From positions 106,490,929 to 106,554,928 of the forward strand of contig NC_052017.1 of assembly GCF_015832195.1 (NCBI RefSeq): 64,000 bases of DNA. The letters are read 5' to 3'. The notes below the pieces were generated by a model that saw nothing but the letters and a program-made list of their open reading frames with translations, did no database searches and was not told the origin of the DNA. Below are positions 40,412 to 50,300 of this stretch, piece by piece. The translations under genes and the position numbers were made by a program. Positions within the stretch are counted from its first letter, which is position 1; each line of letters starts with the position of its first letter. This DNA is from Motacilla alba alba. Lineage: Eukaryota; Chordata; Aves; Passeriformes; Motacillidae.

Positions 40412-42728
40412 AGTGTAAGTATCATAAAAGGTAGCTAGAGAGAAAAAGTTTAGCATTAACAGTCTCCCAAGGAAATCCATTCCACAGCCAGTATTTTTTC
40501 ATTTTGTCACATTCCAGAAGTGCATAAGTTAAAACTGACACAAGAAAAATTGGTGATGAAAATGGGAAAAAAAAAAGAGAGACATATTTTTTTCTGTTAA
40601 ACATTTAAATTAATGAGGTTTGCAGCAAAGGCAAGATTCAGCCACAAAAGTGAGTGGGCACCTTGTTTAACTCATGAAATTATGAATGGAGGTGAATATT
40701 TCCATGTAATTACTGATAAAACTCACATTGTCTGGTTCTATTACCCTTGCTGATTGCTCATTTTCTTTCTTGATACACTTAGGAAGACAGCAGATGCTTG
40801 TGTACTCTAGTTTAGCTATTCCTCCCTTTCTCCCCACAGCCCCCAGCTAATGAGAATTACAGCTCCGAACGCTTCCCGTAGGAAGAAGCTCAGCTTTGCA
40901 ACAAACACTACAGCAGCTGGATTTCTCCTCACCTAAGCTTCATGAAAGTGCGAAGGGATTTGTGAGCCAGGGTAGAGACGGAGTTCTCTAGTCTGACAAC
41001 TGAAAGTACCAAGACACCTCATTCAACAGGTTAAAGATACACACACCCCGTGACCACTGACTGCTCTGCCCAGTTCCCTCTCCCCCTTCCCAGACGCACG
41101 GGCAGTGCTCTTCCTAAAAAGCTGAACTGTGCCCGAAGTTTCAAAATTACTTTCAAGATCGTTAAAAGCAAGGGGAATAGGAATCTAGGGTTAAATACAG
41201 CGAGGAGCATTAGCTTTTACCTGAAATAATAAGCTAGAACAAAAACATTATCTGCACATAATCAAGCCTCTAAGCCATTCAGAGACACCAGATACACACA
41301 GCGGGGGATCAAGCTACAGTACTCCACTGAAGTGGTCCCAAAAAAGCCTCCCTGAAAGAAAGGAGAGGTCACAGGTATCTTAAAGAACATAGATGCTTAT
41401 GCAGGCATTCACTGGGAGCCCTGCCCTCCCCCTCCCCACCCCAATTAGCCTTCAGGCTGGTTGATTAGTTGGCAAACTCTTTGAAAGGGTCAGTCTGTCC
41501 AGAACTGGTATTTCCACTCGGGAAGCAGCTCAGGCATGTCATATACCTGTGCTTGCCCAGCGCCGCACTCCCTGGCTGACTGACGGCTGCGATCCCTGTT
41601 ATTACTTGACACAAGAATGTCAGAGGGGTTTTGTAATCATGTAGGGCAGCCAGCAGTGAAGTTCTTGCCCGAAACGCGGTATTTTATGGGGCACAACGTA
41701 ACTGCATGCGCTTTACAGATTTACTTAGAATGGCTTCCAAACTTCAAGCCAATTGCAGAGGGTGCAGTGAGGCTTTAATTGAAGTAATTTAGCTCCGGCG
41801 CTCAAACACCCGAGAGGAAAGTACTTTTGGAGGGGATGGGGAGCAGGCAGCAGCACGTGCTGGCACACAGCAGAGGGGGCTCTGCAAGGCACACATTAAG
41901 GCACAGCTCAACAGCGTTTTCGACAACACCGTTTTACCTTAACGAAACACATCTAATGAATTTGGGCTCATTCCACAGCTAAGCTGCACCTAAACCCGTT
42001 TAATTGTGCTCTTACAGTATATTTCGCCACTATGGTAACTAATGCAACTAAAGCCAATTTGCCTTAAAAAAAAAAAAAGGATCACTGCCAGGAAACAGAG
42101 CTATTTTAAATAAACAAATACAAGATGAATGCAATTGCTATATTAACCCTCTTGTTAACTTCTGAAGTTTAAAATTACACCCTCATTACTAGTGTGTAAT
42201 TGAGTATTCTCCCGGCTGTTTCTTGCATTTGAGGTTATTCAAATAGTTCATTAGCACATCAAGAACACCACACGCACTAATGATACCTGATGCCCCTATC
42301 TACTCTTCTGGCCAGGCTTTCATAAGTCACATCTCCCGCAAAAAGAGAAATAAAAGAGGGGGGAAAAGAAATAAAAAGGAGGAAAAGGGGAGCCCATAGG
42401 GCTAAGCTGTCAGTGCTACCACTGAGCGGGAGCATGGCAGCACCCAGGCACCAGCCAAGTCCAACACCCAGGCACACAGTGAGTGGCCACTGGACCCGTG
42501 GTGGGGCATGAAGAGACTGGGGGGGCAAGTAAGTTGGGTAACTTGCGTCCGGGCTCTTTGGGTGCCTGAAGAGTGAGGGTGACCCAAGAGCCACCCCAAT
42601 GCTGGCAGTGTGCCTCAGTGCCCAGTCTTGGGGCAAGAAAGGAGGGGGGCAGTGCAGACTATGTGGGACAGGGTGAGGGGTTGCCACTTTTTTTTTTTTT
42701 TCTTTTTCCTTTTTCTTTTTCCGGTTAC

Positions 42729-44579
42729 CTGTGTGGGGGTAACAATAGCAGGTGAAACTACTGTGGGTGAGGTGGTGCTTCTGTGCCCATTTGCTTCAGG
42801 GAGGAGGTGAGGCAAGGGGTCATGTTTCACTGAGACCACCACCACGGCAGGTGCAGCGGCATCCAGGGGCTCAGCGGGGCGGCGGCAGAGTCTTTTTGGG
42901 GAGGCAGAGGGCCCGCACGCATCGCCGCCGGCCGCAGCCCCTGCCGGGAACACTGCCTCGTAGAGCGCCCGCTTGGCCGGGGCCACTGCGGCCGCTTCTG
43001 CTTTCACCGGCGCAGCGTCACCGTCTTTGGGCAGCACGTAGGGGTTGGCAGCGGGTGGCCGCGGCCGAGGTCCACCATTGAGGGCGGCAGGGGTGTAGCA
43101 GCCCCCGCCAGCGGGGTGGTGGAGGAGGTGGTGGTGGTGGGGAGGGGGGTGGTGGTGGTGGGGTGGCTGCAGTCCTCCCAGCTTGGTGCCAATGCCAGCG
43201 ATACTGTTGAGGGTGGCAATGGAGACGGCACCAATGCAGTGGTTGGTGTAGGTCTTGGAGAGCTTGGCCGCCTTGGAGAGCATCTGCATGCGGGTACCCA
43301 GGAGGTTCTTCCCGATGGCCTTGTTCTCGTACCAGGTGATGTCACCCTCGCTGCAGTGGTCCCGCGGGCGCTGGAAGAAGGCCTTGCAGAGGGGGTTGCG
43401 CTTGGAGAGGTACTTGACAAAGCTGGCGTAGGGGCAGAACTCTGTGCCAGTCTCATACATACGAGGCAGGTTCTCCTCGTCGCTGCTCTCCGCCCGCTTC
43501 TTGCTCCAGGAGGACGAGCGCGACTTGTGGTAGGGCCCCAGCGCCTTGAAGTAGACGAACTTGCGTCCATCCTCATCCACGGCCAGCCCGAATGAGTCCT
43601 CCTCCAGCTCCCGCTGGTTCTCCCGGCCTCGGGTGCAGAAGTACATGCAGGTCTCAAACCAGACCTTGTTGAGGAGCCCGAAGGGGCTCTGGGTGCTGAA
43701 CACGCTGCACGTGTAGAGCTTGCGGAGGTCGGCGCGGGTGATGGCCTGCTTCTGCACCACCGGCCCGGCGCCCTGCTCCTCCAGCTTGCGGATGACAGCG
43801 GCCAGGGTGAGGTTGGCGGCGCGGAGCTCGGGGTCCTTGGTGAGGTCGAGGGTGCGGCAGTAGGGCGGCTCGTTGAGGTAGCGGTTGAGGGAGCTGCGGA
43901 TGCTGATGAGGGAGGACTTGGAGTAGAGCTGCCCGCTCTTGGAGCGCGCCTCGGCGTAGAAGGAGCGCAGGACCCGGCAGAGCGCCCCCTTGTCCATGGT
44001 CTCGAAGTCGGGGCTCTGCGCCTTCTCGCTCAGGTACTCGCGGAAGATGCGCACGGCGTAGCGGGTGGCCAGCCGCGTGTTCTCGCTCAGCCGCGCCCGC
44101 TCCGGCCGCTGCAGCAGCAGGGCCGCCTCCAGCTCCGCGTCCTCCGCCGCCCCCCCGGGGCCGCCGCCGCCGCCGCCCCCCGGGGCAGCCGCCGCGGCGC
44201 CCCCCGGGGCAGCCCCGACGCCGCTGCTGCCGCCGCCCGGCGTACGGCCCGGGGCGGGCGGCAGCGGCTCCGTCTCCTCCTCGCCGTCCCACTCCAGACC
44301 CATCTCCTCTTCCTCCTCCTCCTCGTCCAGCAGCAGCCCCCCATCGGCTCCGTCCTCCTCCTCCTCGTCCCCCGTTATCTGCACCTCCTGGATCTCATCC
44401 TCCTCCTCGCCCTCCTCCTCCTCGCCGGCGCTGCAGTAGCGGTGCGGGCGGGGGGCGACGCCGCGGCCGGACGGCCGGTCCCCCGCATTGTTCCCGCCGC
44501 CTCCGCCGCGCCCGCCGCCCCCTCCGCCGCCGCCGCTCCACTCTCCGCCGCCGCCGCCGCTGCCAGGCATTCTCGCCAT
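42729..44579 (-). CDS. KCTD1: KCTD1 long isoform, first coding exon (DUF3504/Crypton-derived domain)
   Basis: Seen: the exon is open for 617 codons from an ATG with a strong context (A at -3, G at +4) to the donor CACACAG|GTAACC. The product starts with Gly runs (residues 8-29) and acidic Glu runs (53-104), followed by another Gly/Ala-rich stretch to about 145. A folded, conserved-looking domain covers about 146-470. It includes an RGREN motif at 317-321, a basic/acidic patch at 358-370 and YTNH at 444-447. A linker with His runs (474-488) follows, then a VKAE sumoylation-type motif and a SPKRLCRR basic patch. Family knowledge: this domain is DUF3504, related to Crypton tyrosine recombinases, and is present in the roughly 865-residue long KCTD1 isoform, as well as in QRICH1, KIAA1958 and ZMYM2/3/4. 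KCTD1 is a nuclear BTB transcriptional repressor that acts on AP-2 proteins. Codon 4 is a second possible start. The downstream exon 2 in the same frame supports the gene assignment. Confidence 0.93.
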
Positions 44580-44610
44580 ATTGCCGTCTCCCTGCCAGTC
44601 CTCGGGCAGG

Positions 44611-44620
44611 GCGCATGCGC
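44611..44620. promoter_or_regulatory. NRF1-type site
   Basis: The palindrome GCGCATGCGC matches the core of the NRF1 consensus. It lies 32-41 bases upstream of the long-isoform ATG inside the CpG island, next to an inverted CCAAT box. Its central ATG on the minus strand is also the start of a short upstream frame. Confidence 0.55.
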
Positions 44621-44623
44621 TAT

Positions 44624-44628
44624 ATTGG
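44624..44628 (-). promoter_or_regulatory. CCAAT box (NF-Y type)
   Basis: ATTGG on the plus strand reads CCAAT on the KCTD1 strand, in the context GGTCCAATAT, four bases from the NRF1-type palindrome. This spacing in a CpG-rich promoter is typical of NF-Y sites. The motif is short, so the call rests on context. Confidence 0.45.
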
Positions 44629-44730
44629 ACCGCAGCGCTGGAGCGCTTTTGTGTTTTAATGACCTTCAGCTACCGGGAGGCAAAGCCGGGCTCTTAAAGG
44701 GGCCGCGCTCCCACTGGCGGCGGCGGGGAA

Positions 44731-44738
44731 GGGGCGGG
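44731..44738 (+). promoter_or_regulatory. GC box (Sp1/KLF type)
   Basis: GGGGCGGG lies about 150 bp upstream of the long-isoform start codon in the promoter CpG island. It is a standard Sp1/KLF core, although such cores are frequent in GC-rich DNA. Confidence 0.4.
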
Positions 44739-44809
44739 AGAGGTTGGGATGGATGGGGAGGAGGCTGAGTCGCGCTGAGGGGGTTCCGCGGGGAAGGGAG
44801 CGGTACTTA

Positions 44810-44827
44810 CCGCGCCCGCCGCTCACC
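44810..44827 (-). other. KCTD1: Two strong minus-strand splice donors upstream of coding exon 1
   Basis: On the KCTD1 strand, CCCGAG|GTGAGC puts an exon end at 44827 and GGCGCG|GTAAGT puts one at 44811. Both are good consensus donors inside the CpG island, about 230-250 bases upstream of the long-isoform ATG. They are candidate 3' ends of a non-coding first exon that would bypass the 617-codon exon and splice to exon 2, giving the short protein from this promoter. No transcript evidence is available here. Confidence 0.4.
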
Positions 44828-45060
44828 TCGGGTCCGTCCCGTCGAGCAGCGCTGATGGGCGCCGGGCGCGGGGGGGAGCCGCCGGGCAGGTGCGCCCCGG
44901 CCCGGAGGTTGCCCCGCCATCCCCGGCGCCCGTCCCACCTCCCCATCCCCGAAAAAGAAAGCACTCCGCGTGTGGAGCAGCTCCTTCGGTAGGGACGGAC
45001 CGCCACCGAGCTGCTACGACGCCTCGCATCTCCTCATTCCACAGTAACTTAAACACAGAC

Positions 45061-45150
45061 CAAAAAGAAAAAAAAAAAAAAAACAAAAACAAAAAAACAA
45101 AAAACGCAAAGCGGAGAAAAGAAAAACCAAACAAAAACCCAAACGAAACA
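45061..45150 (+). repeat. A-rich low-complexity segment inside the CpG island
   Basis: The plus strand is almost entirely A with scattered C and G (AAAAACAAAAAC-type units), bounded by GC-rich DNA on both sides. On the KCTD1 strand it is a T-rich tract upstream of the candidate alternative exon ends at 44827 and 44811. Confidence 0.75.
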
Positions 45151-46786
45151 CAACCCCCCCCCACACGAAAGACTCGGGCTGTGCCTGTCCGCAGCACGGC
45201 TCAGACCTCGATAGGATGCTGCCGGGGAGCGGGCGGAGGACCCGGCCCCGTTCCCCGCCTGCCGTGCTGCCGCGACATCGCCTGCCGCCGACCTCGCACC
45301 TTTAATCGGGCGCCCGGATTTCGGTCGAGGGGCTCGGGAGGAGACGGACGCTCGGGGCATTGCATCCGTGCGGCTTGCAGTCCGCCCGGGAACCAGCCAG
45401 CTGGTAGCCGCGGCGCTCGCTTGGCTTGCGGGAGCCCCGGCGAGGTTGGCTGCGGAGAGGGAGCAATAAGGACTCGGGGGCTGACGGGCGCTCCGGGCCG
45501 CCCTCTTGCTCGCTGGGGCTGCAGACCTTAGGGCAGCCGGAGGGGCCTCGGCCCCCCCGTGCCGCCGCTGCCTCCCATCGCGCCCGCGTTCTTCCTCTGC
45601 TCCCCTCTTCCGCGACGGAGCACAACCCGAGGGGACTCCCGCAACCGCGCCGGGCTGCGGAGCCGCCGGACCTAAAAACATCCAACACTTTGCGGGTGTT
45701 TTCGCAGAGGGGAGCCCCGGAGCAGCGCAGCGCGGGCGGGGGGCGCGGAGCCCCGGCTCAGCCCTGCCCCTGCCGCCCGCGCCCCCCGCCCCGTGCGCGC
45801 CCGCGGGGCGCTCCGTCCCCCGCCCGGCTCTGCCCCGGGAAGGCGGCTGGCTGCACGCTGCCTTCCTTACCCTTCCTTCCCGGGAAGGGTCCTTGGCCGG
45901 GCTGGGCTCGGGCAGGAACGAGGGCATAAGCCTACGGCCGCGCACCGCGGGGAGAGGGAGCCTGTCCCACGCGGGACGGGAGGGGACGAGGTGGGTCCCC
46001 GCCGGTAGCGCCCCAACTCTCCAAACCAAACGACCCCACAGAACCATACCCCGTGCTATTTAGCCGGGCCATTTCTTTTATTCGGTACGATGAAATAAAT
46101 ATTCATAACGACACCTGAAATTATAGCCCTAATTGCAGAGCTGTTGGCCTGAGTTACCGCATTTGCTGCCTACTCATCCGTAAGAATTGCTCAGCGCCGG
46201 GCCCCAGCCGCGGTGGTTCCCTCTGGGGGGGCTCGGTGCCCGCCGGTGCTGGGCGGTGCCGAGCCCCGTGGCCGCCTCCCCGGGGCAGAGACCGACGGCC
46301 ACGGACGGGGCAGCCCGGACAGCCCCAGCTCCCGCCGTCCGGGGAAACGTGGGATGCCAAAGAAGGGATGTGCAAATTGTCGAGCAAATTAGGCCAATTC
46401 GAAATAAATAAGCACTGCGGGAAGAGAGCCTGCCACTCCCGGGAAATAATTGAAGAGAAACCCGGCACTGTTATATTGATGTAAGCCTGGAGTAATTACA
46501 CGGAGGTCAAAGTTGCACGCACTACAGAAGTTGTGCTCACTCTGTAGTTTGAGAGCGGATTATGTTCCCTCTTAGGTCGATGGCACAGATATAAAATTCC
46601 GCTTTTTTTTTTTTTTTTCCTATGAACGTAAGAGGATATAAATAAGGACTTTTTTTTCCCCTTTCCTTGTCATACTCTATCTGCAACCTAATCCTGAAAC
46701 AAAGTCTCAAAGACCGTCCCACGAGATGGGCCAAATGCTGAAACAGATAGCTAAAACAAACAATACCTTGTTGTGGTTAAAAGCTG

Positions 46787-46809
46787 AATAGCTCCTTTTA
46801 GGAGCTATT
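46787..46809. repeat. Short hairpin, 10-bp stem
   Basis: AATAGCTCCT faces AGGAGCTATT across TTT. It is small but perfect, in the AT-rich flank upstream of the promoter island. Confidence 0.7.
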
Positions 46810-47358
46810 ACAACCCACCCTAGAAGACAGAGAACTGCAGGGCTTGCAGCATAAACTTCTTTTACAGACATTATTCTTCTTTATTGTTCCTGTAAATGCT
46901 AAAAACTACATGATTGGCATTGACCTTTGATTCTGTCTTAAGATCGTGGAAGCCATTTTTTTTTTTTTTAAGACCTTTTCAGAGCCATATGAGAGCAAAA
47001 AGGTAATTTAATATTTTTTTTAACTTTAAAAAATACGAACACCAGGTTGACAGCTTCTGTACTTGGATGTTCATTTAATCACCATTTTCTGATTACGGGA
47101 GGTGAACTATGTTGACAGACTTGCAGACGAATATGCAGCCCAGTATACGAATAGTAAGTATAAAGGACATAAAGAACTTGCAGTGAGGTTGGAGGGGAAA
47201 AATGTATACGGAGCTTCCGTATTACACACATCAACTGGAAGCACCTCAGCAGCCAGGGGGAATTTAGAGAGTAGCAAGTGAGGTGTTCAGAGTACTGCAG
47301 GTGCCCATAACTGGGAAGACACATGCATAAGTTATATACTTGTATAATCTATATGCAA

Positions 47359-47399
47359 ATAGGTAAGTTAATCATATACATATATGTTAACTTACCTAT
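47359..47399. repeat. Inverted repeat with 13-bp perfect arms
   Basis: ATAGGTAAGTTAA at 47359-47371 pairs with TTAACTTACCTAT at 47387-47399 across a 15-base AT-rich loop. It lies in the 5' flank, about 1 kb beyond the CpG island. Confidence 0.8.
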
Positions 47400-50300
47400 C
47401 TATGTTCCTAAAAATAGCATTTAGCCTAGTCAGTTGTATTCCAGAAGTTTAAATCCTATTGTTCAAGCTCTCCAGTTAGATAAGGTAATCGAACTGCATT
47501 CCAAAACTGACAGAGTTGCACAAGGTTGTCTAATGTGAGCTGGCATATAACATTAAACTTACATCCACTCCACCCTCCACGTCACTAATCAGAGGTTTAT
47601 CCTGCTGAGAGCTCTGTGCAGGCAGAGACAGCATTCTACATTCTCCCCAAGGACTCAAGCTTTGAGGCTGATTATCAAATAGGTCCTGTCCGCACTTGGA
47701 GAATACATTTTATTACTGCTGTGAGTAAAGAAGATGTGATACCCACAGAACACTAATAATGGACTGGCCTCACTAAGGATTATCCTTACGAGTACTTGGA
47801 GATCAGTTCATATACCACAGAATGAGCATGCCAGTTTAAAAACCAAAACAACCTCCTCCGTGAGTCAGTCAGTTTATAATAAAGGTAGTGCTTGTTACCG
47901 CATTAGCAAATAGTTTCAGGTCTTTCTTCACTTCTTTTTTAAGCTACTCTTGCCTCTGGCCTCGCCCCTGGCGAGCAGAGCTTGCTAGAGCTGTGTTCTT
48001 TGACAATCGGCTATTGTGCTAAAGCTTTCCACAGCCCAATTCTCCTTCAGACTAACAAAATCTACTTCTCCCATAGCCTCTGTAAGTGGTTATTTCATTA
48101 CAGCCACCTAAACCTTCAGGCTTTGGTGAGTCTTGGTAGGTGTTTCATCATGAGGCTTCACGAGGAACTAAAATGGAAAACCCCAAAAGCCAACAAGCAA
48201 AGAAAAACCATTGGGTCCCTTTGCTTCTTAGGGTCCTGTCTAGGCATCTAGAAATGTTTATTTAAAAAACACTGTTTAAAACAAGCTTGTGGGTTAACCC
48301 TAATGCTGGCCAACAGGTATTTTTTGAAGAAATTAACTTTTTCTCCTCGTACAGTTTTACTGTTAGTTTAAATACAATAAACATTTTTAAATGTCGTAAC
48401 ACGTTTTCTAAACACAAGATGCTTTCACTGTAGGGGCAGGCTATGTGGAAATTGGAATGAGAAATCCATATTGACACTACAGAACTAGAAGGCAAATAAC
48501 ACTTGGGACTCTTGGAAAATTCACTTAGGGAAAAAGCATGTCCTAGAAATCCTTCTCCCACCCAGAAACATGCAGTTTTGAGATAAGCTTTTTTAGCATT
48601 TCAGAACTGTCACTTCAAATGCTAATTCCATTTTTATTTTACTCTTTTATTCTTGTACATGACATTTCTAGTTGTTTCATTACTTCTTCATACTAGGGAC
48701 AGCTAATGCTAACATGTAGTGTGCTATAACAGATTTTAAATCTCCTTTATTTTATTTTTTTTCCTTTTTTTTTAGCATCTCCCATCTGTGTGGCAATGAA
48801 ACAGCTTCATATAACTCTACAAAGGAGACATTGATTTACTAAAGTGAGGATGTATCCATCAGCACTAAGTTGCAGCTGTTCTTAATGGATTTTGAAATAC
48901 AAACGCTATTTCACCTCTTAGATTGTCACATTATGAAATGTTAGTAGTAGTTGTGCATATCAAAGCACCAGCTACCAGCCAAACCTTCTGAAACGTGAAG
49001 GTAGCATCAAGCCAGCCCCCTTGTGAAGCTCCCGATGCCAACTGAAAGCCTATTTCCCCAGTATGCTCCTATTTTATTTTTTTACCCCCTGCAGGTATTT
49101 GCCGTTACTCACTCACGGCTTTTTTTTTTTCCTTTCTTTTTTTTTTTTTATCCTTTTACAAAAGCAGTATTTCTGTTACTGAGGCCACAATTTGTTTCCC
49201 AATTGCTTTGTTTTCAAAATAAACCAGAGAAAACCCAAGCCATCATCTTTGTAAGAAAGCATACATTTAGTGCTTGGCAAACTAAAAGGCAAGACTTTGC
49301 AAATCACCTTTATTTTCAGTGTCAAGCAGCTGGAGCACTTTTGCTTCCAAAAATATGGAAGAGCTATGTTATCAGACAGCTTGGAAAGAGGAAGGTAATA
49401 AATTGCATTGTGCTGCATAAAGGTTTTAAGGGTCTTTTAAAATGTGCTGGAGGTAAGTTGCCAGGAGATATATTAATGCTTTTATTTAGCTGTATTTCAG
49501 TTTGTGTTTGTCTTTGCTTCTCTGGTGTTGAGTGCACTTGAAACAAATTGGCTGGTCTGTGTGGCACAGTGGTAGCTGGTTAAAGTTGCTGTAGTGGTTG
49601 TCTGATCATTTCTATGAACTACTTACACCAAGCAACCTGGTGTGTTGGTGGCACAAAGTTTGCTCTCCATGGAGGCAGAAAGAGCTCTTTCTATCCAGGC
49701 TGATAATTGGTTAGTTTTTATTCCTTCTCAACCAAGTCCATACATTCTACATGAAGGTGAGAGAAATTTAGAAGGACATGGCCAGTAACTGAAGAAAGCT
49801 CCAAAGAGAGGGATCCCTGTGAAACCAGAAAGCTTACAGGAGCTGTAGGTCTAAGTACAAGTTTTTACTTCATACAGTGTTTTAAGCACTATGTAATAGA
49901 GCATAACTTTATGCTGTATTGGATATGGAGTTCTTGAAATCCTATTTTCTGGTAATAATCCTCCAGTAAAAGTTTACTTTGGACTATGAGTTCCGGCTGG
50001 AAGTCACACTGGGCTGGAAGAGGTCTACAAATGCAGGGAGGGACAACTGGTTATATGATAACAAGGTCTGGCTAAGAAAGAAAACTCCTTAAACATTCCT
50101 TTAAGAAAAAAGGAAAAAAAAAAAGTTGACTCCAAACAATAATGTAATGAGACTCTGAAGAAGTGCACTTGCCCACTTGTTTCCATACTGTATGGATTTT
50201 ATCTTGGTTCCTTTTACCATTCCCATTGCATGATCCAAAGTTTCTGTGTTGCCTCGAGCTGTGCTGAGCACTGATTCCTGCACAGGACCAGAGGTAGAGC

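Larger units (their letters stand above)
44580..46350 (-). promoter_or_regulatory. KCTD1: CpG island promoter of the KCTD1 long isoform
   Basis: The sequence upstream of the exon 1 ATG is strongly GC- and CpG-rich, in contrast to the AT-rich flanks, and the same island continues through the coding exon to about 42800. It carries a palindromic NRF1-type site, an inverted CCAAT box and a GGGGCGGG box within 160 bp of the start codon. There is no convincing TATA box, which fits a dispersed CpG-island promoter. The transcription start cannot be placed from sequence alone. An A-rich stretch at about 45061-45150 interrupts the island. Confidence 0.8.

Noticed and set aside
43116..43595. 159-codon plus-strand frame opposite the DUF3504 exon
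   Set aside because: It is an antisense shadow of the real coding exon. The same holds for the plus-strand frame at 44065-44439 and the other-frame minus-strand products at 43004-43657 and 43654-44292.
45049..46047. 332-codon minus-strand open frame upstream of KCTD1 exon 1
   Set aside because: It lies in the CpG island where stop codons are rare. The product is Arg/Ala/Gly/Pro-biased with no domain and ends in a Phe/Val run from the T-rich tract, so it is a composition artefact.
49023..49541. 172-codon plus-strand frame in the 5' flank
   Set aside because: It owes its length to T-rich runs giving Phe stretches. There is no domain and no flanking splice or promoter evidence.
49558..49600. 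tRNA A-box-like string TGGCACAGTGG
   Set aside because: No B-box or cloverleaf can be drawn downstream.
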